From NCBI GenBank assembly GCA_900088475.1, contig FLMG01000790.1, forward strand, positions 1-25,719: 25,719 nt of DNA. Direction: 5' to 3'. Under the pieces are notes generated by a model. It had not been told where the DNA came from and ran no database searches. It was given only the letters and a program-made list of their open reading frames with translations. This DNA is from Hyphochytrium catenoides (Eukaryota > Sar > Hyphochytriomycetes > Hyphochytriales > Hyphochytriaceae). Both the position numbers and the translations under genes were made by a program. This document shows, one piece after another, positions 17,509-25,719 of the stretch. Position 1 is the stretch's first letter. Each line of letters opens with the position of its first letter.

Positions 17509-19251
17509 CTACTGATCTTGGTGCAGGTAAGCACGATAACAGAGTGCATCTTCTGGTGTGGACGGAAGCTTGAAGTCGTGACAAGCGTCTCGACTGGGGA
17601 GTAAAGCAACATACGCGCGTCTCTTGCACTTCCTTTGAAAGAGTTTGTCCAGTTTGGTGAGCCACCTGGAATCGAGATCATGGCTCTTGCTTATGGTTGC
17701 CTGGACGTAAGCCAGGATGGGTTCTCCATCAAGCGTGCACTTTGCAACGCAGTCCATATTTGGAAACCTATGATAGCCTGGGTAGCAGTATGTGATCTTG
17801 TCATTCTGGAGCCACGTCGTCTGCAAGGCTTGCACACACTCATCTTCATTGGATCTGTAGCAGAGAACTTCACCCTTCGTGACCTCAATTCTCTGTTCTT
17901 CTAACCTAGGCTTCATCCTCTTTCGTCCTACAGGCTTCTGATCCGCCATGGTACACATTATAAGACGATTGGCAGCTCTCTTATGCACATAGAACTCAAA
18001 CGCCCATCCATAGAACGCACCACCGATGCTCTTCGCGAACTCGTAGACCTGTTGGAACTGCTTCTCGTCACACATGGCAATCACCTTCCTCAACATAAAG
18101 GCTGAATCAACCACAAGCTCTCAATGTCTTCGCCAGAGATAATGCTCAACGTTGTCTGCATTGACAACATAATGTCTACGAATCCTGTCGACTTGTGCCG
18201 TAGTGTTAAGTCCACATGATGACACTAAGAAGATCGCTTGATCAGGAGTCAGTACTTGCAGCGCACTTTCCACATAGTCGCGGGTGACATTGAGGTCATG
18301 ACAAAAGTCCCGGAGGCTTCCACTAGAGTAGAAGAATCGATCTCGCGTTTCCACTACCGGCACCATCGGTGTCTTCCCCGCAAAGCTCTTAAGATCTTTC
18401 TTCTTTCCAAGCAGGAAGAACCATTAGCTTGGCCGGGTCGTTACTCTTTAGACCATAGTGAGATGATGTCGCCAAGAGAGTGTACGGTCCCAATACCCCG
18501 AGATGAGTCTTCATTACTTCCTCCTGGGTAAACCCATCGACCAGGAACCAGAGCTGCAGATGGACTTCTAAAAGCTGTCGTCGGAATTGCCTATATCGGT
18601 AAGCGTTTCGATGGTGCCTATGATAGAGGTTGTGCTGGAGAGGAAGACGTACACATGAGAACCTAATTTCATGTCTTTCTCCTCCTTGAGCTTCCGACAC
18701 ATCAGCACCGTCTGCGAGTGGACCCTCGCCAAGTAAAACGCCATCATGACCAGGAATGTTGACTTCCCCACGCCTGGGGATCCAATCAGGGCTACCTTAT
18801 CGGTACTTCCATCCATGGGCGACCCGAGTACTTCGCCATTCCACCAGTGCCTTCTTATTGCTTGGAACAGACGTATCTCCTCGTGGCGTACATAATACAT
18901 GTCTGGAAATCTTCCGGACTCAGACATCGTCTCGCAAATTTTCGGAGTAGGTACGAGCCCACCCTCTTCCCATTGCCCAATATCACACTCGCCGATGTCT
19001 ACAAGCAGTGGCTTCGGTGTCGGTAACAGGGCTACCGGTGCCTGAGTTGCTACTAAGGCGGTCTCCAGGCTCTCCACATGTCTACGGCACTTTGACCACT
19101 CATTGAACCAGTTTTCCCTTAATCTGGAGAAAGTCTTAATATCCTCCTTGCTTCCACGCTCCCGCGCATCATCCTCGAGAGACCGATAGCGCGTATACTC
19201 GGTCTTCGCGAACTCTGTTTCCTGTTGCGCCCTCAGAATCGGCGCTGCCAT
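17509..19251 (-). pseudogene. Crinkler/RHS-type P-loop NTPase-nuclease gene, broken
   Basis: Resembles CR (Crinkler-RHS) proteins: a P-loop NTPase followed by a restriction-endonuclease-fold region, known from oomycetes, chytrids, trypanosomatid RHS genes and other eukaryotes. The frame starts at an ATG at 19249-19251. Residues 1-70 are charged and helical. Walker A GSPGVGKS is at 157-164, a Walker B-like WFLVDG near 18555, LATSSHYG and VLPAWKEE near 18470-18395 (the PxW element of the family), GWAFEFYVH near 17990, and FPNMD...YVQAT...SKSH near 17766-17680, matching the nuclease-like core. Breaks: a -1 shift in a 4-nt homopolymer at 18570-18573, a compensating +1 shift at about 18397-18399, and an in-frame TGA at 18121-18123. 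Either a young pseudogene or sequencing errors. Short introns do not explain it, since no suitable GT-AG pairs surround the shifts. Confidence 0.72.
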
Positions 19252-19269
19252 TCAGATGACAGTTCTCTG

Positions 19270-19405
19270 CATCTCTCTCTCTCTCGTTCCTCTCTTTTTC
19301 CCTAGTAGTATCTCTTCTCCTTTCTTAGTTCTTGCTCTTTCTCTCTTCTCTGTGTCCGCTTCGCTTCCTTTCTTGCGGACTCTCTCTCTCTCTTTCTCTC
19401 TCCCG
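19270..19405. repeat. CT-rich tract upstream of the Crinkler-type gene
   Basis: Pyrimidine-rich plus strand with several CTCTCTCT runs, lying 20-150 bp before the start codon of the minus-strand gene, so it reads GA-rich in that gene's promoter or leader. Confidence 0.75.
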
Positions 19406-19489
19406 TCTTTCTTGCTTTTGAGCGATGACCACGATCTGGACGTCGCTTTCGCTTCTCATCAGCTCTCTCAGATGCTTCTGATGATGATG

Positions 19490-19680
19490 CAGCCAATTTT
19501 AAATCAAATTTTATTATATGAAAAAAGGTAGAACTATAATCATTTCAATGCCAATATCAGATATGAAGACTGACCGTATTTAAGATATATATGAAGCGTC
19601 TCCCTCTATCACAAATGAGGGACAAATCAATTTCAATCTTCATAAAACCTTTATTATTTTACCCAAAAAATTGACTATCC
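19490..19680. other. AT-rich island of foreign-looking composition
   Basis: About 190 bases rich in A/T (runs such as AAATCAAATTTTATTATATG, TAAGATATATATGAAG and TTTATTATTTTACCC), in sharp contrast to the roughly balanced DNA around it. No open frame, terminal inverted repeat or target duplication could be established by eye. It separates the Crinkler-type gene from a minus-strand open frame at 19935-19675. Confidence 0.6.
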
Positions 19681-19932
19681 TCCCACCGCTGCTGTTTGAC
19701 TCTTGGTCAGAACTGCTCGGACCGGCTTAGCGCTCTTGAAGCCAAAGTGTAGAGCAGCCCTCGTTGCCTCATCTGTCCGGGGCACGATGCGCACAAGGTC
19801 CTTCTCATGCTTGGAGTTCAATGCGTCAACAAACGGATCCAGCGCTTGTTCGATACGTGCATGGACTGCGTGTTCACCAGCCGTCCGTCCATGGTGATGC
19901 TGCTCCCTCTTGTCTGTACCTCCAGTGCGCGC
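19675..19932 (-). CDS. Possible orphan exon, unrecognised
   Basis: Minus-strand frame from about 19932 to a stop at 19675. Its reading, including EQALDPFVDALNSKHEKDL and AALHFGFKSAKPV, looks like real protein. There is no ATG at its start (GTG at 19935, with TGA two codons before), so it would need a spliced upstream exon. The nearby minus frame 20182-19955 is out of register and could not be joined with a clear donor/acceptor pair. Possibly a gene fragment beside the broken Crinkler-type gene. Confidence 0.25.
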   Translation of the reverse strand, partial: ARTGGTDKREQHHHGRTAGEHAVHARIEQALDPFVDALNSKHEKDLVRIVPRTDEATRAALHFGFKSAKPVRAVLTKSQTAAVGG

Positions 19933-19954
19933 CACGTCTCAATCCGTTCTGTTC

Positions 19955-20182
19955 TCAGCTAGCATTCCTCTTGCGATAAGGACAAGCGTAATAAGCTTTG
20001 CGATAAGGACAAGCGTAATAAGCTTTGCGCTGCTCTTCGGTTCTGTCTAGCCAGCACGTCGCCTTCACCTGCTCCGCCGCTTCACCTGTGCTTATGGTGG
20101 CTGCTTCATCTGAGGCTGCAAGAGAAGAAAAGCAGTATATTGAGCGAGGGACACTACTTTGTGAGCCACTGCCTGGCCACAT
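19955..20182 (-). CDS. Small open frame carrying the duplicated KAYYACPYR unit
   Basis: ATG at 20180-20182, 75 codons, stop at 19955. The reading has a Ser-rich start, then TCWLDRTEEQRKAYYACPYR, then the duplicated unit and KRNAS. ACPYRKRN resembles the first half of the C2H2-like CPYxKRNP motif often seen in fungal proteins, but no second Cys/His pair follows. Whether it is expressed, or is a fragment of a larger gene with 19932-19675, is unknown. Confidence 0.25.
   Translation of the reverse strand: MWPGSGSQSSVPRSIYCFSSLAASDEAATISTGEAAEQVKATCWLDRTEEQRKAYYACPYRKAYYACPYRKRNAS
19971..20029. repeat. Perfect 27-bp tandem duplication
   Basis: TTGCGATAAGGACAAGCGTA plus ATAAGCT is repeated exactly at 19971-19997 and 19998-20024, followed by TTGCG of a third copy. 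On the minus strand the unit is nine codons and reads KAYYACPYR twice, keeping the frame of the open reading frame 20182-19955. Identity of the copies implies a recent slippage or duplication event. Confidence 0.9.
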
Positions 20183-20569
20183 TTAAGCTGTAGGAAGGTA
20201 CCCAGGGATAAAGGTAGCTAAATAGCCAAGCGAAGCAGGTCAGGAATCCTACACGGAACTCTCGTGATGTCCCTCTCATGATAAGCTGCTCCTACGTTCA
20301 CGTTCTGCGAGCAGGATGGACCCGAAGAACGAAGGGCTGTTAAACCTTCGAGGGGTCACCGATGCTCCCATGCAAGAAGGAAATGATGAGGACCCACGCA
20401 GAGCTTGTCATAGAAAGCGCGGTGGATTCTCCTCCTCACCTTCTCCCAGCAAGGACTCTGAAGACGATCGTTTGTTGCCAATCCAAAGTAACAGCCTATC
20501 GTGCGCCTCCCTCTTAGATCTGACTACATAAATTGACTCTGTCTTCCGATAGAAGTCTCTCGGCGAGGA

Positions 20570-23500
20570 ATGAAAAGGCGGCGGACTGAGACGAACAATG
20601 CGAAGATGCACCCAAGGAACCCCTACAAGCGCCCCCCAGACTTTAGTGAGCTGGCTCAAGCCGATCCCAACTTCGCTAGAATGTGAGCAAGAAAGCTCAG
20701 AGAGTGTGCCTTTTCCTGGATGTCTCTCTCTTGGCTAGTAGTCCCCGTTCGTCTCCCTGCTCTCTCTCGCTTTCTCCTCTTTCTGTATTCTCTTCCCCGT
20801 CTCCTCGTGCTTTCGTCCTGCCTCACACCCGAAGCTCGCGTGTACCTTATAGGCTGAAGACCTCTGCGTCTGGCTCCCTTTACCTCGACTGGAGGGACCC
20901 TGAGGCTACCAGGTAGGGCCATAGTCTCGTTCACCAGGCTCTGAACCTATGGGACGACCCCGAGGTGACGGCTATTGCAGGGCTCTCACCACCGCAATAC
21001 TGAGGAAGGACTTCCACCTTGACTGGAGCTTGCCTGAGGATAAGCTCTGCCCACCCGTAAGTAAGATACCAGCGCGCTCTCTTCTCTTCTCCCGTTCTTT
21101 CCTGTCCATCGTGCTCCTGCGTCTACTCAGTTCTGGGCGGGTTGGCTGTGTGTCCTACTATTTGTATCGCTTCACTAGCATGGGTAGTATCCTACCTTTT
21201 CCTTTCGCGGTTGACCTGTAGTTCTTGCATATAGCCATTGACACGACTGTCCTGACACTACTGTCCTGCCGCGATTGTTCTGCCTCTCTTCGTGTTCCTC
21301 TCTCTCCCACTCCCTCGCTGTCGCTCTCTCTCGCTCTCTCGCTTGGACGGCAAACCATTCTTGGTGCTACGTTTGTCCCAATCTTTCACGCTCTGAAGGT
21401 GCCAAATAGGTAAGGAAAACAGAGAATGTAGGGTGTGGATAGAGAGGTCCTATCGTGATATTGATAAAGCAAGGCTGATATGCTCTTCTCTGCTTTTGGC
21501 AGGCTAAACTACATTCTATGGATTGAAGATCTATTGGCTCTTCGCGTCAAAGAGAAACAGAGCGAAAAGGTACTTGGAGTTGACATCGGCACCGGCGCCT
21601 CCTGCATCTATCCTTTACTTGGCGTGCGAAGACACAAAGGATGGTCTTTCGTCGCTACGGAGATTGACAAGGTTAGAATGTGGCAGTCTGGATGCAAGAA
21701 TGAAGTACGGGAACGGAGAGAGATAACGATAGCAAGGGAGAGGAGAGGCGAAGGAGAGAATGTGTGTGAGAGAGAGAGAGAAAAAGAAAGAGAACACTCT
21801 CGAAAGAGAGAGGAAATGCACTGTCGAAACTCTTCGAGCGGAAGAGACGCTTCGTACCTTACCATCCGGCATAGAAAATGGCCTAGTAAACCTTGCTTTA
21901 CCTTAGGAGTCGTACACTCATGCTCAGGATCTCGTGAGGCGAAATGGACTAGAGAAGCACATTGACATCCGTCTGGTAGAAGAAGGCATCTTTCTCATAG
22001 GTGGCGTCATCTCAAGCTCAGAAGCTGAGGAAGAGGGAGGAGATGATTCTGACGAAGTCTTCCAGTTCTGTATGTGCAATCCCCCTTTCTATGACGTCTC
22101 TGAGCAGGTAAGAAGGCCTGTCCCAGCTCTTCGAGGGTACTTCCTGCTTCACCGCTCCTTGTTGTTCAAAGCCCCTCTCTCTTGGGCCAGGCTTCTCCAG
22201 ACTTATTTGGTGCATTTTACTATCTCACACACACTCTCTCTCTCTCTCCCCTCCGTCTATCGCTCTCCCAATGGTCCCTCCACCTCTGCACTCAAATAAA
22301 TCGTCAATATTGCCGTCCCAGGCTGACTGGAACCCTTCGACGGATTACTCGGGAACAGCCGGTGAGCGCTATACGGAAGGCGGAGAGAGAGCGTTTATAG
22401 ACGGCATCATAGAAGACAGCCTCATTCTAAGGACGAAGGTCGGTGAGCTCTCAAATTATAGCATAGAACTCTCTGCTTTGCATATGTTTCCTTACCGCTG
22501 GACATACCAGACCGATGATCTGTGGTCTACAGATCTATGTGAAAAGTCTCGTAGCTCAAGGCTTTGCTCAGTCTAGCTACCGACTCTCTTCTTTATATCT
22601 CCTTCCCGCTGTTGGGCTCTGCTCTTTGTCTCGGGTTCTGGCCCGTTCTATCGTCTAGCCTAATAATTTGCTGCTCTTCTTTGTAGATGCGTTGGTACAC
22701 TTCGATGATTGGCCGAAAGTCTACCCTGCGCCACGTCCTCAGCAGCCTGCGAGCTCAGCGGATCAAGAACGTGAGGAGCACAGAGTTCTTTCAAGGAAGG
22801 ACAACCCGGTGGGCGGTGGCGTGGTCCTTTAGTGAGGATGGCGTTGGGGAGCTCAAGGTGCGTCGTGCTCTTTGATTTAGGAGCAGGATGATGGAGGAGT
22901 AAGAGGAACTGAGAAGTAGAGATAAATGTCTTTTTTTAGCACACTCTCGCAGAGCTTTCTCACCGCTGTATGTTCAACCGCTGATCGCTCTCTCTCCTTG
23001 ACCATGAGTAGGGCACACATGGCATTGTTGCCAAGGTACTAGCAAAGAAGAAGGCGAAAAAGAAGCCACTATCACGGAGCTTTGAGACCCGGTTGTCCGA
23101 GATAGACCCCTTGACTATCGTCATTCAGAGGATGAGAGCTTTCTGCAAGGAGCACCAGGTATCAGCCAGTCTTTTCTCTCCTCCTTAGCCCTCCTCTGAG
23201 CCTCTTGCCTCTATTGCTTCTTCGCTCCGTGCCTCTATCAACCCATTTTCCCTAACCGTGTCTCTCTTCTCTTCCCCAGCTGAAACCTAAACTAGAGATT
23301 GAAGAGCACTCCATAACGACCGCAAGACTTCTCATCACTGCCTCCAACGAGAAGGTAGAGACTGATAATGGGCAGCCAAAGTGTCTCTTTCAGGGATTGG
23401 TGACAATGGAAGAGGAGGAAGAAGAGGATGATGAAACGAAGACGGAAGACAGAAAGGTTCTTGTTAGCGTTGAGCTCAAAGAGGCCGCAGATCGGGGAGA

Positions 23501-23582
23501 ATTTTGGAAGTTTATCGACCAGCTGCAAAACTTTGTTACCCAGACGAGCAGGAGGTTCAGGAGAAAGAAGAAAGAACAATAA
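20570..23582 (+). CDS. METTL16: METTL16-type RNA N6-adenosine methyltransferase, ten exons
   Basis: SAM-dependent enzyme that methylates the ACAGAGA-region adenosine of U6 snRNA, and in animals MAT2A hairpins. Exons: 20570-20682, 20853-20912, 20981-21056, 21399-21409, 21503-21671, 21907-22107, 22322-22438, 22687-22857, 23012-23158, 23280-23582. All introns are GT-AG, giving 455 codons plus TAA. Seen: MHPRNPYKRPPDFSELA at 13-29 (family N-terminus), VPNRLNYILWIEDL at 84-97, SAM-binding DIGTGASCIYPLLG at 114-127, catalytic NPPF at 201-204, EGGERAFIDGIIEDS, RWYTSMIGRKS, and FFQGRTTRWAVAWSF. A Lys-rich segment (KKKAKKK) and an acidic linker precede a C-terminal helical region ending in RRFRRKKKEQ. 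An acidic insert (EEEGGDDSDE) sits just before NPPF. The start is the first ATG after an in-frame TGA at 20534. The next ATG in frame is residue 13. Confidence 0.93.
21399..21409 (+). other. 11-nt micro-exon of the METTL16 gene
   Basis: GTGCCAAATAG lies between an acceptor (CTCTGAAG) and a strong donor (GTAAGG). It supplies V-P-N and the first two bases of Arg, joining exon 3 (ending CPP) to exon 5 (starting LNYILW), in the place of human VPLRLNY. Without it the frame and the motif are lost. Confidence 0.8.
21761..21802. repeat. GA microsatellite in METTL16 intron 5
   Basis: Short GAGAGAGAGA/AAAGA tract on the transcribed sense strand within intron 21672-21906. Confidence 0.8.
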
Positions 23583-23583
23583 A
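23578..23583 (+). terminator. AATAAA overlapping the METTL16 stop codon
   Basis: AATAAA spans the stop TAA (23580-23582). If used for polyadenylation, the 3' UTR would be only about 20 nt, in keeping with a convergent neighbour whose stop is 230 bp away. It could be chance. Confidence 0.3.
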
Positions 23584-23812
23584 GATCCCGTCTCCCGCGT
23601 AGCAACGCCCCACTTCGCTTTCTCTCTCGTCTGTCTTCTCCTCTCTCCTCATGTCCTCCGCCTGCTCTCTCGTTCCAAATTGTCAACTACTTCGGTGATG
23701 TCCCTCGGCCTTCGCCTGTCTGAAAGTATTTGTTGGGCTGTCCTTCCCTTAGTTTGGTCCTCAACTGTCTGGGATATCCTAGTCCTTCTTTGGGTTGCTA
23801 CTGGTCCCGCAG

Positions 23813-25448
23813 CTAGAAGACTGTTCCGTCACTCTTGATCGCAATTGGAGGTCCTCCCGTCTCTGGGCGCAGACGTTTGGCTATAACTCTTCCAGCTTTC
23901 CAAGTCCCGCATTCCAGGACCTAATCGACCCATGTGGAGAGGAAGTTGCAATGAGAAAGAGAGAGGGGAGAGGAATCAGAACATTCTTCTCAAGAGACAC
24001 AGCGACAGCTTTGCGAGGCTAAGGGAGAGAGAGATGCACGGAACCTTTACGAGGGGGAACTCCTCTGCGCTGACGTTCAACTTCTGGCGTACTTGGGCAG
24101 CGATCTCATCTAGAGTCACCACTGTGGCGGCCCTCCATTCCACGACGACCTATAAACGGTGAAATGAAAATATGTAGAGACTGTTAGGCTCGTGCTGGGT
24201 TCTCTTTACCGCCTTTGACCTCTCTGTTTTCTTTCCCTGTGTCTGTGAGTCTTTATCTCTCTCTCTTAACATGGGCGTAAGGTGTCCTCAACCACGCTTC
24301 TTCCACTTGAGCTCTGGAAGATGCAGTTCCATTGGTACATTCTCTACATCTTTTCTCAAGCTTCTTCCTCCCTACTGTTTCTACTAAATGTGCTGCTTGA
24401 TCTATCGTCATCATACCTCTGAATCTGGGGACTGGGGCTCCTTCAGAATGGATGGATCGAGAGGAACGAGGTAACCGGTGTCCACAAGCAAACCGCCGTT
24501 CCTATATTCAGCTAGGCCTGGAGCAGAAGGAAACCTCCGTGAGCAGAGAAGGGATAAAGAGACAGAGAGCATTCTGGCTGACAGGGAGCTCAGAGGAAGA
24601 TTGAAGAAGAGAGAGAGAGATGGGTAGAGGGGGAGAAAGGTCCAAGCCGTTCATTTCTCTCTGTTACCTGTCATGAGTTTCATATTGATAAACTTCAGTC
24701 CCGTGGCCTATTAGACATTGATCATGCAGTGCGCTGAGTGTTAGGACTAGTCTTGATGGGAGTAAGGGCAGTCGAGAGCGGAGTGCAAAGGACGCAGACA
24801 GAAAGATCGTGGAGAGACGAACCTGAATGGGCTCCATGAGGGAGTATGTGAGCCACTGTGAGAGCTTGTGAAAGGGGACGAGATTGGCCCCCATTCCTTC
24901 TCCCTTCAGACCACTACCGGTTCATCAGTTGTTAGGGTCCTATTCTTCGGAATATCTGGGGTGCCGCCGATCCGCTTCCATAGCTATCTCTATCTCTTGT
25001 TATCTGCCCTCTCTATCTCTTTATCTATGGCACACACAAACCAGTCTCCTTTCCTTTTTCCTAGCACCATTCCTCCTGCATTTGATCTGTTCTTGATCTC
25101 TTTACTCAGTCCCTCCTGCTCCCCCTACCTATGGGGCCACACATCTCCCATGTTAGATTGCCCCAGGAACGTCCTCCCAGCGGGCCACATGTCCTGCAAG
25201 CCGTCTATCACAATGTGGAAGAGATCTTGGACATCAATCTCTCCACGAGCGTTGGAGCGACCGAACAGATACAGCACCAGATTCCCTAGGTTTTTGTGCA
25301 GATACATTATAAAGAAGAAGGCATATTTGAGCGAAGGGAAGATGATGGCTGGCAGGAAATCGGTAATATAGCTCACTCTACCTGGCCTGATGCTGCCATC
25401 TGGGGCTTGAAAGTACTCGGCCTTGGACTTAAGCGATAATCCCAGACG
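23813..25448 (-). CDS. URC4: URC4/Urg3 family protein (DUF1688), uracil catabolism, partial, six exons
   Basis: Member of the URC pyrimidine-degradation pathway of fungi, bacteria and some protists; its biochemical step is not well defined. Minus-strand exons seen: 25448-25129, 24913-24823, 24707-24668, 24517-24417, 24149-24045, 23920-23813, all GT-AG, together 254 codons plus TAG. The N-terminal part (perhaps 150 or more residues) lies beyond the right edge, upstream of an acceptor at 25449-25450 preceded by GCTAAC. Landmarks in order: RPGRVSYITDFLPA and FPSLKYAFF, SNMGDVWPHS, NLVPFHKLSQWLTYSLMEPI, LMTGLAEYRNGGLLVDTG, VVVEWRAATVV, and the family's C-terminal block VLECGTWKAGR...GGPPIAIKSDGTVF ending the protein. 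Odd: Cys in VLECGTW, where the family, as I recall it, has Gly. The 267-bp intron 24416-24150 could hide a further small exon. Confidence 0.9.
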
Positions 25449-25719
25449 CTGTCAGGAGTCAAGAGTTAGCAACTTGACAAGTGTACGTTCCCGCCTCTTA
25501 GTTTTTCTTTATCAGCCACATCGTTTTGATATCATCTCATTGTTTAGGTGCTCCTTCTCTTGATGGCTCTGTTTCTCTAAACTCCCATCACCCTCGAAAA
25601 GCTGTGTCCTTCCACACGCCATGGCCTTTCCAATCCCTTTTCCTCATAATGTGCTTCAGCAGCTATACTCTCTGTCTGTCCCTCTTTTTCTTCCCTTCTC
25701 TGCTCTTATTTCCTTCCCT
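25449..25719 (-). other. Intron of the URC4 gene running off the right edge
   Basis: Ends at the acceptor CTGACAG before exon 25448-25129, with branch-like GCTAAC about 25 bases before it. On the minus strand this stretch has no family-matching reading, so the preceding exon is probably outside the window. Confidence 0.55.

Noticed and set aside
20316-20531. Separate small protein or N-terminal extension of METTL16
   Set aside because: It is in another frame from METTL16 and ends before it, with an in-frame TGA at 20534 closing the METTL16 frame upstream. At most an upstream ORF.
1-25719. CRISPR arrays, bacterial operons, prophage or plasmid features
   Set aside because: The window shows spliced eukaryotic genes. 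No spaced identical repeats, ribosome binding sites or prokaryotic replication genes are present.

Overview
This is nuclear DNA from a eukaryote, most likely a protist. At least three genes are interrupted by short GT-AG introns (about 70-340 bp) with pyrimidine-rich acceptors and CTAAC/CTGAC-like branch sites. The products are eukaryotic families, there are no operons, ribosome binding sites or tRNAs, and purine/pyrimidine (GA/CT) microsatellites run through introns and spacers. A Crinkler/RHS-type NTPase-nuclease relic, a DUF1688 uracil-catabolism gene, METTL16 and legumain occur together. That mix fits several lineages (oomycete-like stramenopiles, cryptophytes, chromerids, chytrids), and the sequence alone does not decide among them.

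Layout. 1-800: an unrecognised minus-strand exon at the left edge. 812-1732 (+): Tpt1/KptA tRNA 2'-phosphotransferase, one exon. 1733-5320: no convincing gene, but a perfect hairpin, TATA-like boxes and GA repeats. 5321-6001 (+): an unrecognised serine-rich protein. 6002-8376: simple repeats and one doubtful minus-strand exon. 8377-10353 (+): an unrecognised polytopic membrane protein. 12877-10898 (-): legumain in two exons, with an unusual charged insert. 13709-13176 (-): a weak small ORF. 14049-16663 (+): an FLVCR/SLC49-type major facilitator transporter in seven exons. 19251-17509 (-): a broken Crinkler/RHS-type gene (two frameshifts and one nonsense codon), next to an AT-rich island and a 27-bp tandem duplication. 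20570-23582 (+): METTL16 in ten exons, one of only 11 nt. 25448-23813 (-): the C-terminal six exons of URC4 (DUF1688), running off the right edge.

The genes are unrelated housekeeping functions: tRNA splicing, U6/m6A RNA methylation, vacuolar proteolysis, small-molecule transport and pyrimidine catabolism. Neighbours are mostly convergent (8377 gene/legumain, FLVCR/Crinkler, METTL16/URC4) or divergent (legumain/FLVCR, Crinkler/METTL16). I see no functional cluster. Gene models for the three intron-rich genes were built by eye from homology plus splice signals, and all keep an open frame to the family's expected end.
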